A stretch of 64,000 nucleotides of DNA from Asparagopsis taxiformis (GCA_030407315.1 JALQPE010000230.1:1-64000), one strand, 5' to 3'; positions 11,129-21,307 are shown, numbered from the stretch's first letter. Numbers and translations: made by a program. The notes: generated from the sequence alone by a model not told the origin.

Positions 11129-12607
11129 TCACAGTTCATCATCCTGAAGCTGAGTTACCTTGTGAGGAACACATGTTGTCTCAGTGGCCCGCTCCATACT
11201 ATCATTTTCCATACCCTCTTCAATCGCTTGCTCAGAGGGTTGGTCGGCTCGAAAAGAAGGCTCCTTCTTACCCAGAGAGTATCCTTGTGAGTCTCTACTT
11301 TCCAGTGATTTCAAATGGCTGATGTCTTCCTCATCCACTGAATTATCACCCGGGTTTCTTCCCTCAATACTTCCCACGGGTGTATACCTTTGGTGCGAGG
11401 ACTGTTTCGAAACTCGGAGTGCTTCAAAATATTTATCCATAGGAGATTTGCCAGACAACATGTTCTGTTTGTGTCGCTGGGGAGCATCAAATGGATCACT
11501 AAACACATCTCCTGAATGAATAGATTCTCTTGCATGACTCGAAGTTTCCAAACTTTTCACGTGTTCAATTTCCATTTCAAACTCCGAAGAGCCATCTACA
11601 CACTCCGATGAGCTTCTTGACCTGTTGTTGTGGGATTTGAATTCATCAGTTTGAGTGCGAATACAATCTGCTGTGTCACCAATGATAGATATGACACCAC
11701 TACCAACCGGAATGTGGTTCGCTGATTGCTGTCCAGGAAGCTTCGCGCAGAGGATATTGTACACTTTTAGATCCGTTATCGAATCTCCGTTGGGAGAGGG
11801 GAAATGACTGTACGCTTCGCGAAAACCTTCAACATATCTTTTCGTGCAAATGTTTCGTATCGCTTCGGTCCGAGTGGACGAATATAGCTGATATGTTCCT
11901 CGGGGAATTCTTCCACTACTCCGAGCCATACTGGAAAGTGCGGACAGAAGATAACAGCCACAGCTATAGCCATCTTTCTGTCTTTCAAAACCAAGAAGGT
12001 CAAGAATATAGTTGTCGGCGCTCGTCCTCCAGGCCATTTTATGTGGCATAGTATTGAGCAAACAGAGGATATAATTCAGAAGAAAGGATGGTGCACGATA
12101 TCCAAGACTATCTCCCCACAAAATCATTCCAGATTTATCCCTATCCAGATCTGGGATGCAAAATACAGCTCCCCAGTGAGTATTTTGGATGTTCACAGGA
12201 ATGAAAATCGATATTGGTCGGTTCGGATCTTTCCATGATGATATTAAACGGTTCCTTATATTAGAGACCCATTGGTCTGTAACGTCGAAATCCCTGCCGT
12301 CAGATAGTTCAGTGTAATTATTGGCTCCAGCGGTAACAAATTGCGCACTGTTGCATCCAAATATGACTGTGTTGTCGTCAAACTCAAATTCCAGCATCCC
12401 AGCAAGCAATAGATGATCATCTATCATCCTTCCAGCAAAACAATACTCAAACCAGGGAAGAGTAGGATCCCCTGTCCTACGAAAATCTATTGTATGCTTC
12501 AAGTACTCTTCAAACACCTTTTTTTCCGCTGCGTCCATCTCAATTCCCAAACCTTCTAGCTTCTGTTGGAATGCCGGGATTCGTTGATAACGGCAGTGAC
12601 TCAGCAT
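11129..12607 (-). CDS. Ulp1/C48-type cysteine protease-like protein
   Basis: A 492-residue ORF with a real ATG at 12607. It carries the catalytic layout of Ulp1/SENP (C48) peptidases, which cleave SUMO or other ubiquitin-like modifiers: His144 in NTHWGAVF, Asp166 in LWGDSLGY, Gln210 and Cys216 in QKDGYSCGCY. The catalytic domain covers about residues 60–280. The C-terminal 200 residues are polar, Ser/Asp-rich and probably disordered. Ulp1 domains are known passengers of several eukaryotic DNA transposon groups. With the Plavaka-like transposase 2 kb away in convergent orientation this is the likely setting, though a host deSUMOylase cannot be excluded. Confidence 0.75.
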   Translation of the reverse strand: MLSHCRYQRIPAFQQKLEGLGIEMDAAEKKVFEEYLKHTIDFRRTGDPTLPWFEYCFAGRMIDDHLLLAGMLEFEFDDNTVIFGCNSAQFVTAGANNYTELSDGRDFDVTDQWVSNIRNRLISSWKDPNRPISIFIPVNIQNTHWGAVFCIPDLDRDKSGMILWGDSLGYRAPSFLLNYILCLLNTMPHKMAWRTSADNYILDLLGFERQKDGYSCGCYLLSALSSMARSSGRIPRGTYQLYSSTRTEAIRNICTKRYVEGFREAYSHFPSPNGDSITDLKVYNILCAKLPGQQSANHIPVGSGVISIIGDTADCIRTQTDEFKSHNNRSRSSSECVDGSSEFEMEIEHVKSLETSSHARESIHSGDVFSDPFDAPQRHKQNMLSGKSPMDKYFEALRVSKQSSHQRYTPVGSIEGRNPGDNSVDEEDISHLKSLESRDSQGYSLGKKEPSFRADQPSEQAIEEGMENDSMERATETTCVPHKVTQLQDDEL

Positions 12608-13687
12608 ATTTTCTATGTTCTAAGTAGCTTCAAAAACGCCGTTATGAAGTAAAAGATTCTCTTCAGTCCTTTTGCAAAACTTGGAAATGGATGAGCTTTC
12701 TTCTCCTCTTGTGCATGCGATGAAGATACAAAATACGAAACTGTGTGCATCAAGGCTTGTAGAATCTCGATGAGCTCGACTGGAACCTGTTTCCTGTTTG
12801 TATGTTGAACAGAGGCCAGGTGGTGTCAGAATTCGCGGGAGATATCGTCAACTTGTTGCCCTTCGATGTATCGCTCTCCGCCACGTAGAAAGTATTGCGA
12901 TGTGAAGATTCGGACCGGCGAATGGATGCGCGAAGTGATTACGTCCGTTGCAGTGAGGATGGGTGTTGGAATCGGTGCATCGCGTCGTGTGACCCACGAT
13001 GGTGTTGTGACCCTGGAGCGGGGCGGGTATGGTTCAGTGGACCAGGAGCAAGTAGTGACTTGGCAATATTGCTCGGCGATGACAGAAAAGGATTTTGAAT
13101 TTTGGGGAATAGTGAAAGGTTACGACGGCGAAAGCTTGATTGGGATTTTCAGAATTTCCAAAAAGAGAAAATATCAAAGCTGAGGTTATCACGCAGATGT
13201 GTCACGCGAGAACGGCCGGCGGTCGGCGCCAGGATGGCCCAAAAAACGAATGTGTTTTCGCATGCCGCTCCAATGGTCTTTTTTCAGCATTTATTCAAAA
13301 CAGCCAATAAGAAATGACCAAATGAGGGCCGAAACAATTCTATTGGTGGAAATATGATGGGGGGCGAACCAATGTGATTGGTTGAAACTGAGGGCCAAAC
13401 GTACTGTACACGGCCTCATACTACCCGTTTCACCGCGGGTAAATTGTTCGCTTCCCGCTCATAACCTGATAGTGCCGTAACTTCTTTATTCATTTCTCTC
13501 TCTTGATCTCTCTACTATTTATGCCTCGGTATCTCTTTCGTGATACCGGCGGCGGCGTGTATTGGACAGTCTGTCTGTGTCTGCACACTGGCACAGTGAG
13601 CGTAGTGGCAGTACACAACCAGTACTTAGATCATCCGCCGTCGCTCCTGCTCAGTAAACTGAACCAAGAGACATTGATCCTCTTCAT
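12608..13687. other. Intergenic stretch, no recognised gene
   Basis: About 1.1 kb upstream of the Ulp1-like gene. It has one unremarkable plus-strand frame (12866–13183, 105 codons) without a recognisable domain, and a GGTATC…GATACC hairpin at about 13530–13549. The last part may belong to the DIRS-type terminus at 13688. Nothing else could be supported. Confidence 0.4.
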
Positions 13688-13779
13688 AAAAACTGCGTTC
13701 TTCTAATCTGGTCCCCTATGGCCTGTGATATCAATATCGAGTTCCGGTTCCCAGGCAGTAGTAGTGTGTGAGATGTTAA
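13688..13779 (+). repeat. Relic terminus of a DIRS-type element
   Basis: This 92-bp stretch is a diverged copy of the last part of the B repeat found at 20769–20960 and 21361–21552. It starts at AACTGCGTTCTTCT and ends at GAGATGTTAA, the same terminal bases as the intact element. It lies just downstream of the receptor gene's stop, so an older relative once inserted here. Confidence 0.65.
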
Positions 13780-13906
13780 TCTACCTTGTCGTTTTGTCGG
13801 AGCGCACAAAGTTTGTATGGAGATAGACGCCCTAGGTTGTTATTTTCGTTGGTTTTTACATTGGCCAATGTGAGTATGCCCAAGTAGTCTCAACACAGGA
13901 GATGAG

Positions 13907-15015
13907 CTAGGAATATTGACTGATGATTACCACTGGTGATTCTCCATTATCCAAACGCCTGTTTGTCCTCGCAACGGCAGAGGCAATCTTCTCAACGAAT
14001 CTCAACCGTTCCGCTTCGTGGACCTGACCACTCGCATTCGTCACTCCGGACTTGTTTTCAATTCCAGTAAATCGTTTAGCGCTGTTCAGAGAGGTGAAAA
14101 CCTTCTTGGTTTCATTATCGGTCGCATTCACAGTTTTAGCTAAGAACTTTTCAGCTACGAACACATTAATTCCTTTCTCAGTTGTCATCTCAAAAAATTG
14201 CTCTGGGCGAGAGCAATCTTCCACAGTCATGCGATAGAACACAGGGATGACAATCATCCCACTCTCACCATACTTGCTGTACCGTTCCAAAAAACAGTTC
14301 AACTCAATCAATGTCCACTTCCGTGTCGCGAACTCTGGTGAGAGTATTACAACAGCAATCTTTGCTTTTTTCATCGCATTCTTCATCTCTTCAGATGCCT
14401 CCTTTCCGGGTTGTAGTTCCGTCATGTCCAGGAATACTCTCAATTTCATAGCGACGAGAGCGTCGTACAACAGCTTGGCAATGGTGAGCTTGTCCACCCC
14501 GGCATGGCTGATGAATACATCATATATATCATCCCTGCCTTGCGAAATACGTGCTATCTCGGGTTCTGGCCTTGAAGGCAATTGGCTTTTGCTTCTTATT
14601 TCTCCACTTGCATTTATGATCAACAGTCGCCCTTCACTTGTGCCGACAACAACATGTCGCATCTGCGGCAGTATCCCCATGCATGTGATCCATTCTTCTT
14701 CTCTTAGCTGCCCCACTTGAAATTCTTGCTCTCGCCTGTACTCCTTCCAAATAATCACGCTCCCTTTTGAAGTGCACGAATACACCTCTCTTGACTTCTT
14801 GTCGACACTCACACAGACTATGTCGTGCTCCTCGTCATGACCAATCAGTGGCTTCTTCACCGATCCGTCGCACTTCTTCAATACTCGCAACTTGCCTTTT
14901 CTTCCTCCCACAATCACTTCTTCTTCGACAGCCCCAGCTGATACACACAATACGTCTTCGTCCAGCTGCAGCACACTCTTCAGCTCACTGCTTGCTCCAC
15001 TCGTCAGCACCCCAG
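13907..15015 (-). CDS. NLR gene, 3' part: WD repeats and TIR domain
   Basis: This is the last piece of the receptor that begins at 34899. It opens with about three WD-repeat-like blades, for example ending SKGSVIIWKEY and TSEGRLLIINASG, which form a beta-propeller-type ligand or regulator module. A TIR domain follows: YDVFISHAGVDK (box 1), VFLDMTELQPG (box 2), VVILSPEFATRKW, and WTLIELNCFLE, whose Glu is in the place of the catalytic Glu of NADase-active plant and SARM1 TIRs. About 60 polar residues end the protein. A TIR after the sensor domain is the reverse of plant TIR-NB-LRR order. The upstream edge is the gypsy insertion site (GCCC duplicated at 15016–15019). The frame is open across that junction into 27105. 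Confidence 0.8.
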
Positions 15016-15019
15016 GCCC
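15016..15019. repeat. Target-site duplication GCCC (left)
   Basis: GCCC precedes the TGTAG start of the gypsy 5' LTR and is repeated at 27105–27108 directly after the 3' LTR end. Discounting the element and one copy leaves the receptor reading frame open, which supports this boundary. Confidence 0.75.
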
Positions 15020-15135
15020 TGTAGACCGGCGAAACCTGGTCCAACAGAATTGGCAAATGGCATTGAATGATTGGGGTAAGTTGTTTTCAGTGCCGGATTA
15101 CTGATATATGGATCTCCAATTAATAACATTATTCA
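15020..15135 (+). repeat. Gypsy 5' LTR, first part
   Basis: This matches 26707–26822 without a visible difference. It ends at ACATTATTCA, where the DIRS-order element begins; the LTR resumes at 21553. The uninterrupted target is visible at 26822/26823. Confidence 0.85.
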
Positions 15136-15482
15136 TAGGATTTCAAGGCACGAAGAAGATATTTTAACTTCAAAACGATAGCTGAGGCACGGCTTGTTTT
15201 TCGCGCGTCAGATTTTCGACACTGCATACGTGTTTTCAGATACAGTATGCAACCAAGATTATTAGAACGAAACTATCCAAGTTGGATGCAATCAAAACGC
15301 ATCATGCGGCGGGGGCGGCGGTGAACGTATGTGAAAAACGTGTGCGCCAACCCATGCGTCATTACCCTGCAGATCACTGGCACGGGTTTTTGTATTGTCG
15401 AAGATACAAGCGCATTGCAAGAACGCAACTGCGTCCAAATCGCTCCTCAGGTATTGTTCTGCAACCCGGTTTCTATTCAGTC
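15136..15482 (+). repeat. Split direct repeat A1
   Basis: 347 bp, matching 20961–21307 without a visible difference. Both copies begin TAGGATTTCAAGG and end at ATTCAGTC. Confidence 0.88.
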
Positions 15483-15488
15483 TGCCTA

Positions 15489-16079
15489 ATGTCGCAGCCC
15501 CCAGTTGAACCAGCCTCCGCCAACCCACCGCGAGATTCCCGGCAAAACAGGAACCGGAGCAGAAAACGAAATTACCCAAGTTTTTCGGCCGGACGGAATC
15601 CTGGCAGACCAAGAACAACGGAACAGCAAGAAGGAACGGGCCTCAATACACCGGATCCTATTCTCGGATCTCTGCAGCACAATCCGGAAATATCTAATGC
15701 GCTCGAAAGACAAAACACTGAAAGCACTCCAGTGCAGGGTGACTCTCCTGACCTCGCCACAGTTGAAGTAGCTGCTTTATTGAAAATGAGTGATCAGCAG
15801 TTGAAGCATATGTATCTACGCGCGCCAAGTACTTTCCGTGCAAAACTTACCCTGAACAGTGCACAACCGCTGGAGTCGGTGTTAAACTTGCGTGACTTAA
15901 TCCGAGAAGCGGATTATCAACGTCTGCAACCATCAGTCTTGCAACCAGAAGAAAGCTTTGAAAAAATTATGGAGATGTCACCAGCAGTTATCTTGGACAC
16001 CATGTGCAAGAGTCCACAACTTTTATCAAACTTGCTGCATTCTGCATCCCAAGCTAGAAAAAATTTTTACCCGATCTGA
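15489..16079 (+). CDS. DIRS-element Gag-like ORF, first part
   Basis: Starts at the first ATG after repeat A1. The protein (196 residues) begins with a Pro/Arg/Asn-rich basic part and continues helical, with no known domain, as is usual for DIRS-order ORF1 products. The frame ends at TGA 16077–16079. Just before it, at 16061–16067, A AAT TTT forms a canonical −1 slippery heptamer in the zero frame. Slippage there would continue directly into the next ORF (TTA CCC GAT from 16067). Confidence 0.6.
   Translation: MSQPPVEPASANPPRDSRQNRNRSRKRNYPSFSAGRNPGRPRTTEQQEGTGLNTPDPILGSLQHNPEISNALERQNTESTPVQGDSPDLATVEVAALLKMSDQQLKHMYLRAPSTFRAKLTLNSAQPLESVLNLRDLIREADYQRLQPSVLQPEESFEKIMEMSPAVILDTMCKSPQLLSNLLHSASQARKNFYPI
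16061..16067 (+). promoter_or_regulatory. Candidate −1 ribosomal frameshift site
   Basis: The heptamer A AAT TTT is in register with the upstream ORF (codons AAT TTT), 9 nt before its stop. A one-base backward slip places ribosomes in the frame that stays open to 16978. The A7T5 run could equally be an indel hotspot. Confidence 0.45.
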
Positions 16080-16978
16080 GAAGCTCTACAGAAGATATTT
16101 CTGCGATGGGAGACATCGCAACCGCGCTCGCTTGGAAAGTAAATGCTCTTAGCGAACTTCTTGACATAGAGGAAGAAAACAGCAAGAAACTGCAACTGGA
16201 ACTTGACCAACTTCCTGGCAGACCCCAAACAAATGACGGATTGCAGGCGGCAGCCTCAATTCCTAGTGCAACCCCGCTGCAAGCAGACGATCTTTCCATG
16301 CAAATCGGCGGAGTACCGCTGTCTGCACCACCCGTAACGTCATTGGACGGGATGGATTTTCCGACGGGACGGAGAGGTGCCTTGCGTCTACCGTCCCAGG
16401 TCACGCACTACCCAACGCATGGCACCTCCCAAGTCTTACTGGCCGTTCCAGAGATACTAGGCCCCTCCATCCTGTACAATTTCATCAAACACGGTTTGAA
16501 CGTAGAGACCTATGTTCGAACCCGGCCATATTGGCAAAGTGGCCAACACCCAGAGCAAATAGAATTGGAGGCGCTCACACTGGCTCGCGCTCTCCACATT
16601 ACCCTCATGCAATACCCCTCCCCGACAGCCGCCCTCCTCGCCTGCCCTTGGATGGAGGTGGTGCTGCGACGCCTGTATACCATCCTAAAAGTGGAGGAAA
16701 CTCATTTCAAGCACCCACAGCACACCAGAGCAGTAATATGGGAAGGATACAAACCCTCTCTGGAGACACAGCGGGACGATGGCCTGATCGTCCAAACACT
16801 CGAGAACAACAGGATGCAGCACATCGCTGCAGAGACACGCACGAACGCGGCGATGTCGCGAATGACAACCCCGATGCGAACAACCCACCATTTGCAATCG
16901 AGAGCGAAAAAGAGGAGCAACTACATTCGCCGCTTCAATGGACCGAAGGAACACATAACCGATCCCAAGCTTCGATAA
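16067..16978 (+). CDS. DIRS-element Gag-like ORF, second part
   Basis: Open from the slippery site at 16061; the first ATG is at 16106. A short coiled-coil-like stretch (LSELLDIEEENSKKLQLELD) is followed by about 200 residues without a recognised domain. A −1 continuation near 16903 (GCG AAA AAG) would lead into the overlapping frame ending at 17298, whose last 120 codons (from about 16880) look more protein-like than the tail of this ORF. Gag may therefore be read through two shifts, or the copy carries indels. Confidence 0.45.
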   Translation, partial: LPDLRSSTEDISAMGDIATALAWKVNALSELLDIEEENSKKLQLELDQLPGRPQTNDGLQAAASIPSATPLQADDLSMQIGGVPLSAPPVTSLDGMDFPTGRRGALRLPSQVTHYPTHGTSQVLLAVPEILGPSILYNFIKHGLNVETYVRTRPYWQSGQHPEQIELEALTLARALHITLMQYPSPTAALLACPWMEVVLRRLYTILKVEETHFKHPQHTRAVIWEGYKPSLETQRDDGLIVQTLENNRMQHIAAETRTNAAMSRMTTPMRTTHHLQSRAKKRSNYIRRFNGPKEHITDPKLR

Positions 16979-17298
16979 GAGAGGAACGAAACACGACCAA
17001 CCGCACCTTCCCCACCCGTTATCTTTGTAAACCCACTAGCAATTCTCTTGCCTATAACGCGTTGATGGCTCTAGACGTCTTATACTCAGGCAAAATTGCC
17101 CCTCTGCCACGTAATACCGCTTCGTCTGCGGCAGCTCAGAGAGCGTCGCAATCAGTGACTGAGCGGCTGAACGAGCTGTATCAAGATTCTGGAAGCGATC
17201 CGTACTGCAAACTAGCTCGAGACCTCTCAAAGAATTCCTGGCCTCTAGATGGACAGTTTCAGGAGTCTGAGGAATGGGCAGTACTGCAAAAATTTTAG
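16880..17298 (+). CDS. DIRS-element Gag-like ORF, third part
   Basis: A reading frame open from 16531, of which only the part after about 16880 seems real: an acidic-to-helical stretch ending DGQFQESEEWAVLQKF. The stop TAG at 17296 is in the same frame as the RT ORF starting at 17341, so readthrough would make a Gag–RT fusion. No domain recognised. Confidence 0.35.
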
Positions 17299-17340
17299 GG
17301 GACGGCATCCAGAACCACAGACGACGGGAGAGGAGACTTC

Positions 17341-19161
17341 ATGCTGCTTAACGAACAGCGCGTTGACCTCCCCAAACAGACGGTGGGGGCGGACCTGCGA
17401 TGGCTGGAACTATTTCCACTGGAAGTTCGACAGTGGATATCCGATCCCTCTCTCCAATATTTCGTCGACCCGATGCTGGAAGCTATGAAAAGTAGCGATG
17501 ATTTTCCCAAATTCAAAGTCCATGCTTTAACAGGTCATTATGAAACCATTCTGACTCGAGCATACAATGCAGGTGTGGTAGTCTGGTCAGACCCAGCGTC
17601 TGAGACGAAAGATTACAATTCACTCGCCATGCAACTTACAATGACCTCCTTCGCGGTCAAGAAGGATCACAACCGTGACCGCATGATCAGCTGGCCGCGA
17701 TTCCAAAACTGTTTCATGCCCGATGCTCCTTACACCGATCTTCCTACACCAGATCTCTTCTCCCTGATCCGTCTACCGACGTCCTCAAACATGTCTGGTT
17801 TTTTCTTTGACGTCGAAAACATGTTTCACCACATCAAATTACCCCAGTCTCTGGCCAGGCTCATGCCGTTGGCTCAAGTAAAGGCAGCAGCACTCGGGAA
17901 GGAAACGGTACAAAAAATTGAAGCAGATTTCAGACGATCTATCAACCCTGAGGAACTGCTTCGCCCTCTACAAGCTACACTACCAATGGGTTTCAAGTGG
18001 GCCGTTTATATCGCGCATACCATAGCTGCACAGTGCATGAAGCATGCATTTGCAGCAATGAAGGCATCCCATGGGTTTCCTGAAATTCCTTGTCAGGCAC
18101 GCCTGTTGACAATGCTAAGAGGCGATGGTCTCATTGTGCTCCGTTCTGGAGATATATTGTTGCTTCACATCATTGATGACGTCAATCCAATTTGCATTGA
18201 TTGGCCAGCACAAGCAGTTATCGCGCTGAACGTTGCATGTGCCAAAACTTTTGCAGAATATGGACTTCCCCGAAAGCAGTCCAAGTCGTCGGCAATCAAT
18301 GAAGTCGTTACCAAGTCGATGCCGTTCATGGGTTGGTCTATAGACCTCTCCAGTCACACAATAAGGCCGCAGCAGAGAAAACTAATTCAAGCGTTGTCTG
18401 ATGCATGGCGTTGCATAAACGACGAAAGCCTTTCCCCTGCTGCCCTCCAGTCAGCCATAGGTCGGCTCATATGGATAGCGCTTGGTATTCGCCCGCTCTT
18501 ATCTGTCCTTCTTCATTCCTTTCACTATGCAAATCCTAAGCGGGATCCAACACGCTCAATTGCCGCCGTTGTGAAACGCGAGCTCTCCACGTTTGTCCGA
18601 ATACTTCCGCTTTCATTTGTCAAACTGCAGCGGAATACGTGGAGCAATATCATTGCATTCGACGCTTCTAATGAAGCCGGTGGCGTTTGTTTTGCCGCAA
18701 TACCGCTCGGAAGAGCAAATGTCTTCGAAAAATTCGTCAATAGATCCCTCACCAACCGAACGCATTGCGAAAAGATGCGTTTGAATGCTCTAGTACGAAG
18801 CCTGCATTGGTCAGTTGTGTTCTCACACAAATGGAGACGCAAACAGCACATCAATGTTCTCGAGGCCCACGCCGCGGTCCTTGCAGTAGAATGGGCTGTG
18901 TCGCACCCAATTACGGGAAATCGTGTTTTAATTATTTCGGACTCACTAGTGGTGATCGGAGCACTACAGAAAGGAAGATCGTCGTCCACGGAACTCGCGC
19001 TGCCTTGCCGGCGTTTTGCGGCGATTGTAATAGCGCACGACTTACATCCACTCTTCATTCACGTCCCGTCAGAGTCTAATCCAGCTGACGGCCCATCCCG
19101 ACTACGACCGACTTGGGTTCATGGAAATCCATCGCTGGGATTGCCAGAACATCAAATCTAG
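17341..19161 (+). CDS. Reverse transcriptase–RNase H of DIRS-order element
   Basis: A 606-codon ORF starting at ATG. RT motifs are seen in order: FFFDVENMFHHIKL (first catalytic Asp), LPMGFKWAVYIAH, and HIIDDVNPI, the YxDD-equivalent box near residue 280. RNase H follows with IIAFDASNEAGGVCFA, VLEAHAAVLAVEWA and LIISDSLVVIGAL, then HVPSESNPADGPSR near the end, a signature shared by DIRS-order RNase H proteins. It converts element RNA to DNA. Its 3' end overlaps the recombinase frame by up to 49 bp. Confidence 0.85.
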   Translation: MLLNEQRVDLPKQTVGADLRWLELFPLEVRQWISDPSLQYFVDPMLEAMKSSDDFPKFKVHALTGHYETILTRAYNAGVVVWSDPASETKDYNSLAMQLTMTSFAVKKDHNRDRMISWPRFQNCFMPDAPYTDLPTPDLFSLIRLPTSSNMSGFFFDVENMFHHIKLPQSLARLMPLAQVKAAALGKETVQKIEADFRRSINPEELLRPLQATLPMGFKWAVYIAHTIAAQCMKHAFAAMKASHGFPEIPCQARLLTMLRGDGLIVLRSGDILLLHIIDDVNPICIDWPAQAVIALNVACAKTFAEYGLPRKQSKSSAINEVVTKSMPFMGWSIDLSSHTIRPQQRKLIQALSDAWRCINDESLSPAALQSAIGRLIWIALGIRPLLSVLLHSFHYANPKRDPTRSIAAVVKRELSTFVRILPLSFVKLQRNTWSNIIAFDASNEAGGVCFAAIPLGRANVFEKFVNRSLTNRTHCEKMRLNALVRSLHWSVVFSHKWRRKQHINVLEAHAAVLAVEWAVSHPITGNRVLIISDSLVVIGALQKGRSSSTELALPCRRFAAIVIAHDLHPLFIHVPSESNPADGPSRLRPTWVHGNPSLGLPEHQI

Positions 19162-19244
19162 CGGAATCAAGCCTATTTTCGTCGCCGCACAGCAGATCGA
19201 GCGGGGTCAGTCACTCTGAAGAAGTTTGGTATTACGTACGAATA

Positions 19245-20552
19245 ATGAACACAAAAGCGAAACTGACGAGCGCACGATGCGACCTAAACAAAACATATGC
19301 AGGTGATGAATTCATGAGCAACATAGCAGAAAAGGCACTCACAATCTATGACCAATACCCGCTCATTCGAAACACCCTAAAACCATCGACACGAAACAGA
19401 TATATGTCGGCCTTCAAGAGCTTCTATAGCAAAGTTTACCATCTGCCCAGAACAGCCTACGAGCTCGATGTCACACTCACCGACTACATACAGACACAGG
19501 CTATGCAGAATGAATCAGCTGGGCGAAAGCAAGAAATGGTCAACCTAATATCACATCTGGCTATCGCTGTACCGGAGCTCGGTCGAATGCTTCCAAGAGC
19601 CCGAAGGGCAATAAAAGGATGGAGCAAGCTTACACCATCGAAAGCCTCCTTACCACTCACCCGCCATCTTATGTTTGCAATCGTACATTATCTGCGATGT
19701 AAGAACCAACCTTGTATTGCAGCCGCGATACTGACTGCCTGGGGAGCGTACCTCAGGGCATCAGAAGTTTTGAAATTGGACTGGACGGATATTGCGCTGC
19801 ATGGAGATACTCGTACGATACACTTATCGGAATCGATCGTGGGAGTGAACGTCAAAGATGCCAAAACCGGCCCTTTGCAGTTCACTTCGATTAGAGATGA
19901 GCTGGTGCAGAAGCTTCTCCATCGCTATGCCGATACAAGCCAAAGGTCCGGTCTCGCTTTCCCGCTTTCTTACGCCTCTTACTTGTCGAAATTTAAAGAG
20001 GCGGCGGCTTTCTTCGGCCTCCCAATAAGCCTCACCCCACATTCAGCACGAATCGGAGGTGCCCTCCATGACTACTGTAATGGCATGGAAGCAACATCAA
20101 TAGCAATACATGGTAGGTGGGAGAGCGTGCAGTCATTGCGACACTATCTCACAAACGGAAGAGCCATCGTGCAGAAAATGCAACTCACGCAAGCACAGGG
20201 GGACCTAATCGAGCAGTACGCTCAGGGAACTCACCGTTTCCTGCTTGGGACACAATCTTTCCATGATCCTGGTTCTGCTCCTACAAAACGGCTGCAATTT
20301 ACCTCCACCGACGCAACTATCCATGCTGAATCGAAGCAGAAAGTTTCGAGTCTGGTTGGAAGCTATTGGAATAAGTCGCTGCGACGAGAAAACGGGAAGC
20401 GCAACTGGGAACTCGTCTGTAGGAGTAGCAAAATCACCAATGGGCCTAGTGAAAACAGGGACGCCGACGGTACAAGTGATGTTGAATACAGAATCAGGAC
20501 AGAGGCAAAGCGCAAACATCATAAACGGAGCTGGTCCAAGGTGTGCCGATAA
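19245..20552 (+). CDS. Tyrosine recombinase of DIRS-order element
   Basis: The ATG at 19245 is the best start; the frame is open upstream to 19113. This 435-residue protein replaces the DDE integrase of LTR elements and inserts a circular DNA copy by strand exchange. The catalytic residues are visible: Arg in AYLRASEVLKL, His-x-x-Arg in PHSARIGG, the second His/Trp position in IHGRW, and the nucleophile Tyr in LRHYLTNGR. The N-terminal helical part (STRNRYMSAFKSFY) resembles the core-binding domain. A basic C-terminal tail follows. The absence of a target duplication around the element agrees with this enzyme. Confidence 0.88.
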   Translation: MNTKAKLTSARCDLNKTYAGDEFMSNIAEKALTIYDQYPLIRNTLKPSTRNRYMSAFKSFYSKVYHLPRTAYELDVTLTDYIQTQAMQNESAGRKQEMVNLISHLAIAVPELGRMLPRARRAIKGWSKLTPSKASLPLTRHLMFAIVHYLRCKNQPCIAAAILTAWGAYLRASEVLKLDWTDIALHGDTRTIHLSESIVGVNVKDAKTGPLQFTSIRDELVQKLLHRYADTSQRSGLAFPLSYASYLSKFKEAAAFFGLPISLTPHSARIGGALHDYCNGMEATSIAIHGRWESVQSLRHYLTNGRAIVQKMQLTQAQGDLIEQYAQGTHRFLLGTQSFHDPGSAPTKRLQFTSTDATIHAESKQKVSSLVGSYWNKSLRRENGKRNWELVCRSSKITNGPSENRDADGTSDVEYRIRTEAKRKHHKRSWSKVCR

Positions 20553-20768
20553 CATATATGAGTGGCAATGGGGCGCTCTCAAGCTCCCGCAGTGTCCAGC
20601 TTTTTTCTCCTGAGTAGCGCCAAGCTATTTCGTTGTTTTTCACTACGTTTCCAATCTCAAAATGCCCGATGGAACTCTCGAACTTAACTGCTAACGCAGG
20701 CAATAAGCATCAATTGAACGCGTACATCGCAAAGCAGAACCCGTCAGTACACGTGACTTGGGATTATG

Positions 20769-20960
20769 GGGGCCTCTCGCTACACGCATTTGGCAGGTTA
20801 ATTTACCTGAAGGACTACAGTACTCCTACCCCTGGGTTGAGCCTGAATGATTTTCAGCCAGCCCTGCAGTAAAAGAACTGCGTTCTTCTCATCTGGTCCT
20901 TTATGACCTGTGATATCAATATCAAGTTCTGGTGCCCAGGCAGTAGTGGTGAGATGTTAA
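20769..20960 (+). repeat. Split direct repeat B1
   Basis: 192 bp, repeated at 21361–21552. It ends GAGATGTTAA and is fused directly to A2, forming the B–A junction expected of a circular intermediate. Confidence 0.88.
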
Positions 20961-21307
20961 TAGGATTTCAAGGCACGAAGAAGATATTTTAACTTCAAAA
21001 CGATAGCTGAGGCACGGCTTGTTTTTCGCGCGTCAGATTTTCGACACTGCATACGTGTTTTCAGATACAGTATGCAACCAAGATTATTAGAACGAAACTA
21101 TCCAAGTTGGATGCAATCAAAACGCATCATGCGGCGGGGGCGGCGGTGAACGTATGTGAAAAACGTGTGCGCCAACCCATGCGTCATTACCCTGCAGATC
21201 ACTGGCACGGGTTTTTGTATTGTCGAAGATACAAGCGCATTGCAAGAACGCAACTGCGTCCAAATCGCTCCTCAGGTATTGTTCTGCAACCCGGTTTCTA
21301 TTCAGTC
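20961..21307 (+). repeat. Split direct repeat A2
   Basis: Second copy of A1, beginning directly at the end of B1. It carries no ORF of its own; the apparent reading frames are those of A1. Confidence 0.88.

Noticed and set aside
15282..15482. Peptide MDAIKTHHAAG… encoded twice (15282 and 21107)
   Set aside because: Both lie in the A repeats of the DIRS element; the second is followed by non-coding DNA and the first precedes the better Gag start at 15489.
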